Shown here piece after piece: positions 1 through 6,578 of a stretch of DNA of 64,000 bases. Under the pieces are notes generated by a model, which worked only from the letters and a program-made list of their open reading frames with translations, searched no databases and had not been told where the DNA came from. The position numbers were made by a program, and so were the translations under genes. How positions within the stretch are numbered: the first letter of the stretch is position 1; the number at the start of each line of letters is the position of its first letter. The stretch comes from Serratia marcescens. GTDB taxonomy: Bacteria; Pseudomonadota; Gammaproteobacteria; Enterobacterales; Enterobacteriaceae. The stretch covers positions 434,001 to 498,000 of the forward strand of contig NZ_VFMJ01000001.1 of assembly GCF_006715005.1 (NCBI RefSeq), in the 5' to 3' direction.

Positions 1-341
1 ACAAGCTAATAAAAATTTATAGCCCAGAGAACGCCGTGAAAGGTATTAGGCATGATGGTACTGTGAAGGGGAAAGAAGGTGCATTTAATACAATGTGCCG
101 AAAATTCCTGAAGAGTAATGTTATCGCCACGATGAGAGATAAAGGTTATTCACGAAGTGATTCGAAGGAAATAAGCATATTGTGTATGCATCACTCTGAC
201 AAAGAATCAGACCCTATGGGCGAGTTTTATGATTTCTCCGACGAAATATTAAATGAAGAGATGGCACTGAAGCGGCTGGCCTTTGAGGCACATGAGACTA
301 GTATACTCGCTCAGGTTGCGTTATTAAGAAAGAAACGTTAA
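1..341 (+). CDS. Hypothetical prophage protein, 5' end outside the window
   Basis: The frame is open from the first base of the window, so the true start is probably upstream; the first internal start codon is GTG at 36. About 113 residues are visible. The visible part is basic and soluble, with no signal peptide or membrane segment. I do not recognise the family. The gene runs rightward and converges with the leftward Xis-like gene, their stop codons overlapping by four bases. It lies between the early operon and the unseen left end of the prophage, where integrase would be expected. Confidence 0.5.
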   Translation, partial: KLIKIYSPENAVKGIRHDGTVKGKEGAFNTMCRKFLKSNVIATMRDKGYSRSDSKEISILCMHHSDKESDPMGEFYDFSDEILNEEMALKRLAFEAHETSILAQVALLRKKR

Positions 342-553
342 TAAACGCTTCTGCATTTAGCAATAAAAGCCAAAACATTTTTGCGCTCATACCGGACTAC
401 TTTATGTGTAAACCGAATGGGCGCTAAAATCTGCCGGTGACGGTGATTGTTATTCCAATCCCTCAAAGTTTTAGTAGTAACCCCTCCAATAAGTTTGCAC
501 ACCTCTTCTGGGGTTAGCAAATCCAGCTCTGTACCTTCTTTTTTATTATTCAT
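338..553 (-). CDS. Excisionase-like small DNA-binding protein
   Basis: A 71-residue basic protein. Residues about 13-35 (LTPEEVCKLIGGVTTKTLRDW) read as a MerR/Xis-type winged helix-turn-helix, followed by a basic strand and a short C-terminal helix. This fits a recombination directionality factor that bends attachment-site DNA and steers integrase towards excision. The ATG has a G-rich ribosome site just upstream. It is the most distal leftward gene seen, the position of xis next to int in lambdoid phages. Integrase is not in the window. The fold is visible; the excisionase role is inferred from size and position. Confidence 0.6.
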   Translation of the reverse strand: MNNKKEGTELDLLTPEEVCKLIGGVTTKTLRDWNNNHRHRQILAPIRFTHKVVRYERKNVLAFIAKCRSVY

Positions 554-567
554 GACCCCCCCTTGAT

Positions 568-1137
568 TTAATCTTGCTGGTGGCCTGAAAACAGGCGCTG
601 ATAAATTGCGGAAACATACTTCGCCTGATGGATAGCATCGGCTAATGCGTTGTGGCGCTCGCCGTCAAACGGCATATCACGCTTGGGATCAAAGCCAACT
701 ACGCGGCCAAGCTCAACGATAGTGCGCACGTCCCTGTCGTTGTACCACTCCCACGGCAACGGAACGCATTCACGCTGGTAAGACTCACGCAGGATCACGT
801 TATCGAATACAGCTCCGTTCCCCCACACGCGCAGGCTACGAGGATTGGCGACATTGGCCCGGATAAACTTATTCAGGTCATATAACGCAGACAGCAACGA
901 CGGCGCACCGTCAACGCAGATAGCCGCGCGGGCTTCGCTGCTTTGCTTCATCCACCAAATAATCGTATCGGCTTCAGGTGTCGCCTTACCGGCCATGACG
1001 CTTTGCAGGTCTACGGCGGTGTAGAACTGCTCGCCAAGCTCTCCGCTGTGCGGGTTAAAAAGCACAGCGCCGATAGTCAAGATAGGGGCGCTGGGATTCT
1101 TACCCAGCGTTTCAATGTCAAGCATCAAATGGTTCAT
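568..1137 (-). CDS. Phage 3'-5' exonuclease, DEDD (RNase T / Rv2179c-like) family
   Basis: A 189-residue protein starting at ATG 1137; an in-frame TTG lies one codon upstream. The N-terminus has the DEDD Exo I motif (LDIETLG, residues 5-11), a middle segment with WGNGAVFDN matches Exo II, and HNALADAIHQAKY near the C-terminus matches the DEDDh Exo III (H then D). These acidic residues bind two metal ions that drive 3'-to-5' nucleotide removal. Similar single-domain exonucleases sit in the early operon of many enterobacterial lambdoid prophages, sometimes annotated as exodeoxyribonuclease VIII. RNA versus DNA preference cannot be read from sequence. Confidence 0.8.
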   Translation of the reverse strand: MNHLMLDIETLGKNPSAPILTIGAVLFNPHSGELGEQFYTAVDLQSVMAGKATPEADTIIWWMKQSSEARAAICVDGAPSLLSALYDLNKFIRANVANPRSLRVWGNGAVFDNVILRESYQRECVPLPWEWYNDRDVRTIVELGRVVGFDPKRDMPFDGERHNALADAIHQAKYVSAIYQRLFSGHQQD

Positions 1138-1182
1138 CAATATTTATCCTGGCTGTGAGTCGTGAGTGTCATGCATCCTCCC

Positions 1183-1491
1183 TCAGTCCCAGCACAATGT
1201 TGATGCGAAATAGGCACCACGGCACGGCGTATCGCGTGGGTAGTGCCAGCTACCGTAACCATCCTGGCCGCCAGTCGGGCTTACCTTGTACCAGGATTGG
1301 TAATATCGAGCGGTGCGCGCCCAGGTCTCAGCAATGTCGCTATCGATTTGGTCTTGATTTACCGCTGCCTGGATAATTTCGGCTTCGGTATAGTCACCGC
1401 GCATTACCAGAAATCGGCAATCATCTGAAGTCAGATATTCAACAGTGCCATCGTTCAGACCTTTCTTCGTTGGCTTGATTAATTCAGTCAT
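1183..1491 (-). CDS. Hypothetical prophage early protein
   Basis: A 102-residue protein. The start is ATG 1491, overlapping the stop of the preceding Ead-like gene in an ATGA junction, so translation is probably coupled; an in-frame ATG at 1500 is a less likely start. The sequence opens MTELIKPTKKG and has an acidic centre and an aromatic C-terminal half (ARYYQSWYKV). There are no membrane segments and no motif I can name. It is part of the leftward early operon and is probably a non-essential accessory gene. Confidence 0.6.
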   Translation of the reverse strand: MTELIKPTKKGLNDGTVEYLTSDDCRFLVMRGDYTEAEIIQAAVNQDQIDSDIAETWARTARYYQSWYKVSPTGGQDGYGSWHYPRDTPCRGAYFASTLCWD

Positions 1492-2002
1492 CCTACGCAT
1501 CCCCCCTCTACAGTGACCGCAAACCCGCTGGCACGGATTACATCGGCTGTCGCTCCTTCCAGCAGCCAGCGATTGCCTGCTTTGTCCACCCACGGCGATT
1601 GCAACCGCACCGGCGTAGCCAGCTTGGGCGCGCCTCATCGCGTTCGTTCGTGAGGTCTGCAACCTCGTCTGTCGCCGATATCAGCGTTGCCTCGATGTCT
1701 TTGACATGACGCTCAATCCCGATAATGCGCTTATCCTTCGCCTCCAGCTCTGCCAGCAGGGCGGAGACGTACTCTTGCGAGTAGAGCGGCTCAACGATAG
1801 GGTCTTGTGCTGGGTCACGAACGCTAACTATCTTACCGTCGTCTTGAGTTACATACCGGCTACCCAGACCATATGCCTTGGCTTTCTCCAGCGTAGAGAA
1901 AGTGGTGTTAGCGTTGATTTTTTTATCAGGCTCGCCGGTATGCATATTCCGAAATCGCAGTGAATACGCCACCGGCTTGTTCAGTTCGCTCAAATTAGTC
2001 AT
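1488..2002 (-). pseudogene. Ead/Ea22-like protein gene broken by a one-base frameshift
   Basis: The first frame starts at ATG 2002 and reads an Ead/Ea22-like protein with a coiled-coil stretch (LLAELEAKDKRI). Near 1626-1634 it leaves the family pattern and ends as an unlikely RRCGCNRRGW tail. The neighbouring frame continues with LATPVRL and ends WLLEGATADVIRASGFAV, the usual C-terminus of this family, stopping at 1488 in an ATGA overlap with the next gene. Adding one base to the GC repeat (GGGCGCGCC at 1626-1634) would join the halves as DEARAKLATPV. This is a natural inactivation, a sequencing deletion, or less likely recoding. The family has no firm function. Confidence 0.7.
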
Positions 2003-2187
2003 TGCGGATTTACCTCAATGTCAATGTCGTTGATTTCCACAATGGTAAGGCAATGCTCAAGCTCGACCTGTTGAGCTGCCAAATCGTGGTTGTTGATAAT
2101 CTCTCTGGTTTCAGCGTTATCGAGCCCGCTGATTACTCGGCGAAATTCAACGAATGCACGACCTGTAATTACGATATTGTTTTTCAT
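1999..2187 (-). CDS. Hypothetical small prophage protein
   Basis: A 62-residue acidic protein starting MKNNIVITG at ATG 2187, chosen because AGGAGA lies about eight bases upstream. Its stop overlaps the start of the Ead-like gene, and its start overlaps the stop of the preceding gene, so it sits tightly within the early operon. It is mostly charged and polar with no membrane segment or known motif. I do not recognise it. Confidence 0.55.
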   Translation of the reverse strand: MKNNIVITGRAFVEFRRVISGLDNAETREIINNHDLAAQQVELEHCLTIVEINDIDIEVNPQ

Positions 2188-2384
2188 AATGCTTTCTCCT
2201 GGGCCTCGGCCCACAGCTTCCATCCGTAGTTTTGGTGAACCCAGCGACGAACGATTCGGTCATCGCCAAACGAACCAAGGCGCAGCGTTGCCTGATTTCC
2301 ATCAACAGCCATCACCTTGTAGAGAGTCCCGCGAGGGGACTGCCACACTTCGCCAACCTTAAAGATGTCATCGCGCTTAGCCAT
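2184..2384 (-). CDS. Hypothetical small prophage protein, beta-rich
   Basis: A 66-residue protein starting MAKRDDIFKVGEVW at ATG 2384, with AGGAGG seven bases upstream. The pattern GEVWQSPRGTLYKV...ATLRL...RRWV...GWKLW suggests a small SH3-like beta barrel, a layout seen in short early proteins of many lambdoid prophages. No function is established that I know of. It overlaps the end of the HNH gene upstream and the start of the 62-residue gene downstream. Confidence 0.6.
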   Translation of the reverse strand: MAKRDDIFKVGEVWQSPRGTLYKVMAVDGNQATLRLGSFGDDRIVRRWVHQNYGWKLWAEAQEKAL

Positions 2385-2802
2385 GCTGGGCCTCCTGATA
2401 GCGTTCAAACCAAAAAACGACTGGAGCATCCTTAACTTCAACGAGGCCGAAGCGCTCAGCGGTGCGGAAGTTGACGCTATATGCTCGAGCTCTCTCCGCC
2501 TGGGCTGCTATCTGCTCGCGGAACGTTTCGAGGCTGTAGGTCGTTTTGAACAGGTTGCACGGCGCGCACGCCGGGTTGAGGTTCTCTATGCAGTCGCGGC
2601 TTTCGTGCCATACCTTGCCTGTGGCCTTCAGCTTGAACAGGCCTTTAGCCGCTGCCGCCATGTCCTGCTCCGATTCACGCATCACCGGTTCGACGTGGTC
2701 GGCGTGCCAGCCTTTTTCTGGCAGTACGCAACCGCAGTAAGCGCACCGGCCGCCGAACTTCTCCCGCAATTCTGCGCGCTGTTCCTTAGTCAGCTTAGCC
2801 AC
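2377..2802 (-). CDS. HNH endonuclease
   Basis: A 141-residue protein with a GTG start at 2802 behind a GGAGGTGGAG ribosome site. CAYC (residues 20-23) and the later pair in NPACAPCN form a zinc-binding frame. HADHVEP (33-39) supplies the HNH metal-binding histidines, and the Asn of NLNPAC completes the ββα-metal fold. Such proteins nick or cut DNA. Phage HNH enzymes beside terminase can assist packaging, but this one is in the early operon, so a role in recombination, host DNA cleavage or restriction is more likely. Which of these is not visible. Confidence 0.85.
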   Translation of the reverse strand: MAKLTKEQRAELREKFGGRCAYCGCVLPEKGWHADHVEPVMRESEQDMAAAAKGLFKLKATGKVWHESRDCIENLNPACAPCNLFKTTYSLETFREQIAAQAERARAYSVNFRTAERFGLVEVKDAPVVFWFERYQEAQHG

Positions 2803-2815
2803 GCTCCACCTCCCT

Positions 2816-3034
2816 CTATTTATCGATCACGCAGTTGTAATCATTGTGGGTAAGCAACAGCCAATTATGGCCGTCGTCTTTTGAACGTAAGCGCCAGCGT
2901 TTATTTACACGAAAGGTCAGGTATTTTTTGCCATAGGTTCTTTTGGGGAATAATCGACCGGCGCGGAACTGTTTTAATTTTTCCAGCGCCTTCGCAGTAA
3001 TCCACAAAGGCGCATTATTCAGATTGATGCTCAT
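2816..3034 (-). CDS. ParE-family toxin-like prophage protein
   Basis: A 72-residue basic protein. The layout of an N-terminal helix (ALEKLKQFRAG), then YLTFRVNKRWRLRSKDDGHNWLLLTHNDYN, matches the small beta-sheet core of RelE/ParE-type proteins found in lambdoid prophages and usually named ParE family toxin-like. The ATG overlaps the stop of the upstream parB-like gene by ATGA. No typical antitoxin with a ribbon-helix-helix lies next to it, so calling it an active toxin is unsupported. It may be a domesticated member or work with the ParB-like protein. Confidence 0.55.
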   Translation of the reverse strand: MSINLNNAPLWITAKALEKLKQFRAGRLFPKRTYGKKYLTFRVNKRWRLRSKDDGHNWLLLTHNDYNCVIDK

Positions 3035-3846
3035 TGCTGGTGGCCTTCATTGCGATAATCATTAATTATCTGCATGACCTCGTCTTTAACACCTTTGGCT
3101 AACATCAGTGAATCGGTATCGCCTTGCACGATTGGCACAGCATCAAACAGCAGCTCCAGCATTCGACGGGCTTTCTTGGCGCTGAATTGTGGCTGGGCGA
3201 CGCTCTTAGTGATTTTTTTCTTACCGGATTCTTCGGCCTTTTTCATCAAGCGCGCGGCTTCACGGTCGGCATATACGCCATGCTCGCGGTTAATTTGAAT
3301 AGCCAGGGCATAGTTAATGGAACCAGAGCGCACCAGGCTCTTGATATAGGGGCTGCATTCCTGCAATTGCAGATGCTGGAGGATATCGGACTCAGAACGC
3401 TTAACTTTCTTTGCGATCTCCGCGTTAGTCCAGCCTTGATTTACCAGCCGTTGATAGGCCGCACCACGTTCGATAGGAGTAAGTGCCAGACCTTGCGAAC
3501 TGGTGACCATGAAGGCGATTTTATCGGCCTCAGTACCCACAAAATCCTTACACTCAAGACGCATTACCTCATGGCCAGCTTCACTTGCCAACAGCGCACC
3601 GTGGAAGCGGTGGTGGCCGTCGATAACCTTCACGCCTTGCTCAGTCACTTCAACTGCCAGCGGTGGTATATATTCCCCCGCAATAAACGCATCCCTAAAC
3701 TCTTCAACGTGCGCCTGATTTAATTCGCGAACGTTATAGCCGTCTTCAGCATAAATTTCACTGAGTGGAACCAGAAACGTTTTGCGAGTAGTGATATCCG
3801 AACCGATGCTTTCTTTTGCAGAATAACGCTGACTTAAAGTTGCCAT
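3031..3846 (-). CDS. ParB/Srx-domain (ParB-like nuclease) protein
   Basis: A 271-residue protein starting at ATG 3846 behind GGAAGAT. Residues about 25-100 form a ParB N-terminal domain: VPLSEIYAEDGYNVRE, then PPLAVEV and the motif VIDGHHRFHGALLA, which in ParB/Srx proteins binds nucleotide. Residues about 120-165 contain a helix-turn-helix (WTNAEIAKKVKRSESDILQHL). There is no ParA gene nearby, so plasmid-style partition is unlikely. Phage relatives are viewed as DNA-binding regulators or nucleases. It is followed by the coupled ParE-like gene and preceded by the DUF2303 gene. Confidence 0.75.
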   Translation of the reverse strand: MATLSQRYSAKESIGSDITTRKTFLVPLSEIYAEDGYNVRELNQAHVEEFRDAFIAGEYIPPLAVEVTEQGVKVIDGHHRFHGALLASEAGHEVMRLECKDFVGTEADKIAFMVTSSQGLALTPIERGAAYQRLVNQGWTNAEIAKKVKRSESDILQHLQLQECSPYIKSLVRSGSINYALAIQINREHGVYADREAARLMKKAEESGKKKITKSVAQPQFSAKKARRMLELLFDAVPIVQGDTDSLMLAKGVKDEVMQIINDYRNEGHQQ

Positions 3847-3918
3847 AATTATCTTCCATTCTTAGAGGGTGAAAATGCTTCACTATGCGCCACACACGGT
3901 GGCGCATAAGACTGCACT

Positions 3919-4740
3919 TTATTTAATTGAGCCTTCATAAACCGGGATGTTTTCGAGCTGGTTTTCCAGGTCTACGACGATCTCAGTAAAAGCGTGCTCA
4001 ACGATTTTTTTCGGTTCGATAAGTTCGTACCAAAGAGCTAAGCCGCCGTCTTTCAGGCGGTAGCGGATACGGGCCTCAACCTGGTAAGGCGCGCCGTTGT
4101 GGAATGGTGCGATAGCCAGACTGATTTTTTCAGGCAGGGAAGTATTACCAGAGCCATCCTTTTCATCGCTGTAGGACATCTGGAACGTACCGTCCTGCAG
4201 GCGACGCACAGACTTGAACTCAGCTTTACGCGTCTCTTGGAAAGCCAGCACCATTTCGAGCAGTTCTGTACCGGATGGGCCTTTATAGTTATCACTGACC
4301 GGCGCGATATCTTGGATGTGGTTTTCCAGGAACTCTGCAAAATCGGTCTGGTTCATGGGGCGCTTGTCACGGGATTCCCACTCCTGCCATTCATCGGAAT
4401 AGGGGCAGTCGTACACAGCGCGATGCTTTGCCCACTCTGGTGAGTTTGCCGCAGAGTGGTAATCCAAAACGGCCTCAATGCGGGTTTCAGATTTGTCGGC
4501 GAAGATTGCAGTACGCGGATCAGCGAACTTTTTAACGTAGGCGATCAGCGAGGACACCGAAATAAGACGTACCGCCTGACGAATCAGCGAAGGTTGAAGC
4601 TGAAAATGCTCGAGCGTTTTTACTTCATGGTTGTCAGGAACCACTGCTACCGGGATATCAGTTTTCGGCGTGAACGCGGTCAGTGCCAATTCCTGAATTT
4701 CGCGTACTGAGCCATTAGCGAGGCTTGCAAGTTCTTGCAT
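3919..4740 (-). CDS. DUF2303 family protein (YfdQ-like)
   Basis: A 273-residue soluble protein starting at ATG 4740 with AAGGAAAA upstream. It matches the DUF2303 family, of which E. coli CPS-53 prophage YfdQ is a member: an N-terminal segment with VVPDNHEVKTLEHFQ, a central FAEFLENHIQDIAP, and a C-terminal beta-rich part with PEKISLAIAPFHNG. The biochemical function is unknown. As in related prophages it lies next to ParB-like and small early genes, suggesting a role in replication or in protecting phage DNA; that is inference. Confidence 0.75.
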   Translation of the reverse strand: MQELASLANGSVREIQELALTAFTPKTDIPVAVVPDNHEVKTLEHFQLQPSLIRQAVRLISVSSLIAYVKKFADPRTAIFADKSETRIEAVLDYHSAANSPEWAKHRAVYDCPYSDEWQEWESRDKRPMNQTDFAEFLENHIQDIAPVSDNYKGPSGTELLEMVLAFQETRKAEFKSVRRLQDGTFQMSYSDEKDGSGNTSLPEKISLAIAPFHNGAPYQVEARIRYRLKDGGLALWYELIEPKKIVEHAFTEIVVDLENQLENIPVYEGSIK

Positions 4741-4782
4741 GCTATTTTCCTTAATTAATATTAACGTTGCTGGCTAAATTAA

Positions 4783-5145
4783 TTAGCCGTGGGCTTGCAG
4801 CTTAATAGGTGCTGCGGCGGGGGCTGTATCAATGACTTTCAAATCCATTTGCACTTGAGATGGATCATCACGCATTAAATCGCCATCGGCGGTTGAGAAC
4901 ATAATGGTGTCAGCCCGATCCAGTTCAGGAATGGATTTCTTGACGTTCGGGGTGATTTTCATCGTGTTTTCGTCGCGGCTGTTCAACATCTGGCAATTCA
5001 GCGTCAAAGTAACAGCGCCTTTCTTGCCGGTTTCGCGAACCATTTTAATAACCTCGGCCTGCGCTTCGGTAAGCTCCTGGTCTAAGGTGCCTTTGTTGAT
5101 ATAAGCCAGCTGCTGGCTAAAGGGAGTGCATTTGCTTTCAGACAT
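4783..5145 (-). CDS. Hypothetical prophage protein, YfdP-like position
   Basis: A 120-residue protein starting MSESKCTPFSQQLAYI at ATG 5145, with GAGGAG eight bases upstream. It is soluble and mixed alpha/beta (GAVTLTLNCQMLN...MKITPNVKKSIPELDR) and ends in an Ala/Pro-rich tail. In E. coli CPS-53 and similar prophages a protein of this size directly precedes the DUF2303 gene (yfdP-yfdQ); order and size agree here, though I cannot confirm sequence similarity by eye. Its ribosome site overlaps the end of the preceding frame, consistent with coupling. Confidence 0.6.
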   Translation of the reverse strand: MSESKCTPFSQQLAYINKGTLDQELTEAQAEVIKMVRETGKKGAVTLTLNCQMLNSRDENTMKITPNVKKSIPELDRADTIMFSTADGDLMRDDPSQVQMDLKVIDTAPAAAPIKLQAHG

Positions 5146-5146
5146 A

Positions 5147-5407
5147 CTATTTCTCCTCGTCACATACAGAGAAGAACTCGGGCCGGGTGACGCCCTCCAC
5201 GGTTAAATGGATGCCTGAATTCTTCTCTCTATGAAAAAGGGCGGCTCGCCTACGAACATTATCTTCATCCTCCTTTGGGTTGGTTGAAGCTCGGCGGCCG
5301 CCAAAGACTACATACAGCAGAGATTTAGAGCGGGTGACCTTTCTGGCAGAGGATTTTGCGCAGACGGGCAAAGAAGGTGAGGCGAACGGCCTGCACGGAT
5401 GGGACAA
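5147..5407 (-). CDS. Hypothetical early protein lacking an obvious start codon
   Basis: The frame runs to a TAG at 5147-5149 just inside the ribosome site of the next gene. Its C-terminal half looks protein-like (SLLYVVFGGRRA, then GVTRPEFFSVCDEEK), and similar strings occur in small Ash/Icd-like proteins of enterobacterial prophages as I remember them. There is no ATG in frame; the listed left limit is a TTG at 5407 without a good ribosome site. The first third overlaps the 42-residue ORF at 5325-5453 in another frame. Translation may restart after that ORF's stop, use a non-AUG codon, or arise by frameshifting. Confidence 0.4.
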   Translation of the reverse strand: MSHPCRPFASPSLPVCAKSSARKVTRSKSLLYVVFGGRRASTNPKEDEDNVRRRAALFHREKNSGIHLTVEGVTRPEFFSVCDEEK

Positions 5408-5453
5408 CGCGCATACCGTCTACAACGATTGTGTTAGCATTGTGGTTGATCAT
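5325..5453 (-). CDS. Small prophage protein, 42 residues
   Basis: ATG at 5453 with GGAG eight bases upstream opens a 42-codon frame (MINHNANTIVVDGMRVV...) ending in TAA at 5325. It has a hydrophobic/beta N-terminal half and a basic C-terminal half (FFARLRKILCQKGH). The frame, spacing and ribosome site support a real gene in the chain of small early ORFs. An inverted repeat (GCCCCGGC/GCCGGGGC) lies in the leader before it. Function unknown. Confidence 0.5.
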   Translation of the reverse strand: MINHNANTIVVDGMRVVPSVQAVRLTFFARLRKILCQKGHPL

Positions 5454-5519
5454 GTTGAATCTCCGTTCTACTGGTCAGGCCCCGGCAAAGATTGGCGTCT
5501 GCAGCCGGGGCTATTTATT

Positions 5520-5657
5520 TCAGAAGTACCAACGCGCCAGGCGGTTCAGGTAGCTGGTAACATCGCAATTACCGAATTTTCGGATAGCAACGCGGCGGAA
5601 GGTTCGGAATTCCCGGCGTGCTTTACGGCGCTCACGCTTTGTTAAGATGTTCTGCAT
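5520..5657 (-). CDS. Small arginine-rich prophage protein, tandem paralogue 1
   Basis: A 45-residue, strongly basic protein starting MQNILTKRERRKARREF and ending LARWYF. It is a paralogue of the 46-residue product just upstream at 5697-5837: both share the RRxARRE block, a central basic helix, a Cys near residue 31 and the ARWYF terminus. The two also share a leader layout: a GCGCC...GGCGC hairpin, then the same GCAGGACT ribosome-site segment. High Arg content suggests nucleic-acid binding. Function unknown. Confidence 0.6.
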   Translation of the reverse strand: MQNILTKRERRKARREFRTFRRVAIRKFGNCDVTSYLNRLARWYF

Positions 5658-5696
5658 GGCGAGTCCTGCTGTTGCGCCACGAATGGCGCGATAGAG

Positions 5697-5837
5697 TTAG
5701 AAATACCAGCGCGCGTAGCTATTCAGCAGGCTGGCTTGATTGCAATGGCCATAAGCCTTGAATGCTCGGCGACGCTGTGAGCGCAATTCCCGGCGTGCTC
5801 GGCGGCGAATGCGGTTAGTCAAAACAATTTTGCGCAT
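5697..5837 (-). CDS. Small arginine-rich prophage protein, tandem paralogue 2
   Basis: A 46-residue protein (MRKIVLTNRIRRRARREL... ending NSYARWYF) with eleven or more Arg residues, starting at ATG 5837. A GCGCCC/GGGGCGC hairpin and the GCAGGACT ribosome site stand directly before it, as for the paralogue at 5520-5657. The two genes therefore look like a tandem duplication that has diverged. The Arg-rich helix followed by a conserved aromatic tail could bind RNA, as phage antiterminators do, but no boxB element was identified. Confidence 0.6.
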   Translation of the reverse strand: MRKIVLTNRIRRRARRELRSQRRRAFKAYGHCNQASLLNSYARWYF

Positions 5838-5877
5838 AGGAAGTCCTGCTATTGCGCCCCGTAGGGCGCGGTGGGTG

Positions 5878-5979
5878 TTAATAGCCGCGTTTTGCTTTGC
5901 GGGCGTAGAACAGCGCTGCTATGGCTGCAAATCCATCTGCACGAAGTTCACGGTAGAGAACCATGTCGTAACTTTTCAT
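5878..5979 (-). CDS. Small prophage protein, 33 residues
   Basis: ATG 5979 opens a 33-codon frame (MKSYDMVLYRELRADGF...) ending in TAA at 5878. The ATG overlaps the stop of the preceding 42-residue ORF as ATGA, and GAGGG lies in front. The product is one amphipathic helix with a basic C-terminus (FYARKAKRGY). Coupling and the ribosome site support translation. I do not recognise it. Confidence 0.5.
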   Translation of the reverse strand: MKSYDMVLYRELRADGFAAIAALFYARKAKRGY

Positions 5980-6104
5980 CGTGTAACCCTCTGCTGTAGT
6001 GGTTTTATGCCTACCGCCCCACACTGGCAGCGGCAGGGTAAATCCGCTATTTCCTTAAAGAACGTTACCGGTCGATCCCTCTCGGGGCCGGGGAGTGATT
6101 GCAT
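5976..6104 (-). CDS. First small ORF of the leftward operon, 42 residues
   Basis: ATG 6104 is preceded by AAGGGG at good spacing. The 42-residue product (MQSLPGPERDRPVTFFKE...) contains CRCQCG, a Cys cluster that could bind a metal. Its stop overlaps the next start. It is the first clear coding frame after PL; the roughly 90 bases between PL and this ATG hold no AUG-initiated frame. In lambdoid phages this position can hold N or other leader proteins, but the sequence does not resemble N. Confidence 0.5.
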   Translation of the reverse strand: MQSLPGPERDRPVTFFKEIADLPCRCQCGAVGIKPLQQRVTR

Positions 6105-6198
6105 CGCTCACCCCTTGGCGTGTTGCCTGTTGGCTTCCTGCCGTTCCCGTAACGTTTGCGGCGGTGTTTTGCTGGTGGCGTTCCGGGTTGATGGGTGA

Positions 6199-6227
6199 AA
6201 TATACCTTTGAGTAATTTATAAGTAAA
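6199..6227 (-). promoter_or_regulatory. Putative early leftward promoter PL
   Basis: On the minus strand a -35 element TTTACT (6222-6227) and a -10 element TATATT (6199-6204) are separated by 17 bases. Both elements are overlapped by operator-like repeats, the arrangement expected for a CI-repressed PL. It would drive the small ORFs and the leftward early operon. Confidence 0.65.
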
Positions 6228-6240
6228 TACCTGTGGGTAT
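6202..6240. promoter_or_regulatory. Left operator with two repressor half-palindromes
   Basis: Two 14-bp sites, ATACCTTTGAGTAA (6202-6215) and ATACCTGTGGGTAT (6227-6240), share the pattern NTACYTNNRRGTAN with three sites beside cro. They lie 25 bp apart and cover the -10 and -35 of PL. Binding by CI and Cro is inferred from the match and the position. Confidence 0.6.
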
Positions 6241-6341
6241 ATTTTCATCTGAAAAGTTATCAATACACTGATTTATATGATTGTTTTATTTACTTGCAAT
6301 GAGTGTTAAGCTCGGATTTTGAACAGGTGACGGAGGGGTGA

Positions 6342-6548
6342 ATGGAAAACGATTGGGAAAATGAACGGCCAGCGTTCATTGCTGGAGAGGTCGGTGAAGC
6401 TGCTATTCACTTGATATTAAAAGGGGAAGAAGTCAGCCGCGCGGCAATGTCAGAGTATCTTGAAAAAAAACGTAGGGAAGTTGGCAATACAATCCACAAA
6501 GGCGTTTTACGTGATGCGGCGAAATTGGTTAGAGAAGGAAAGTTTTGA
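6342..6548 (+). CDS. Hypothetical small protein of the immunity region
   Basis: A 68-residue charged helical protein (MENDWENERPAFIAGEVGE...) starting at ATG 6342 behind GGAGGGG. It runs rightward between PL and the convergent cI gene, with a shared stem-loop terminator after it. Upstream TTGTTT and TGTTAA elements 17 bases apart could form its promoter, outside the operators, so it may be expressed in the lysogen. No known motif. The position recalls lysogenic-conversion genes near cI. Confidence 0.55.
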   Translation: MENDWENERPAFIAGEVGEAAIHLILKGEEVSRAAMSEYLEKKRREVGNTIHKGVLRDAAKLVREGKF

Positions 6549-6553
6549 GGATG

Positions 6554-6577
6554 TAGCCCGGACAATGCACCGGGCTA
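6554..6577. terminator. Bidirectional stem-loop between the small immunity-region gene and cI
   Basis: A perfect 8-bp stem, TAGCCCGG/CCGGGCTA with an 8-base loop, lies exactly between the convergent stops of the 68-residue gene and cI. It lacks a long T-run in either direction, so termination strength is uncertain. Confidence 0.55.
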
Positions 6578-6578
6578 A

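Noticed and set aside
2816-3846. Phage partition system (ParA/ParB) implying a plasmid prophage
   Set aside because: No ParA ATPase or parS array is visible, and the right end is clearly integrated in yfhL.
6105-6192. Open frame from the PL start region without an AUG
   Set aside because: It would need an ATC start near the transcription start; no ribosome site.
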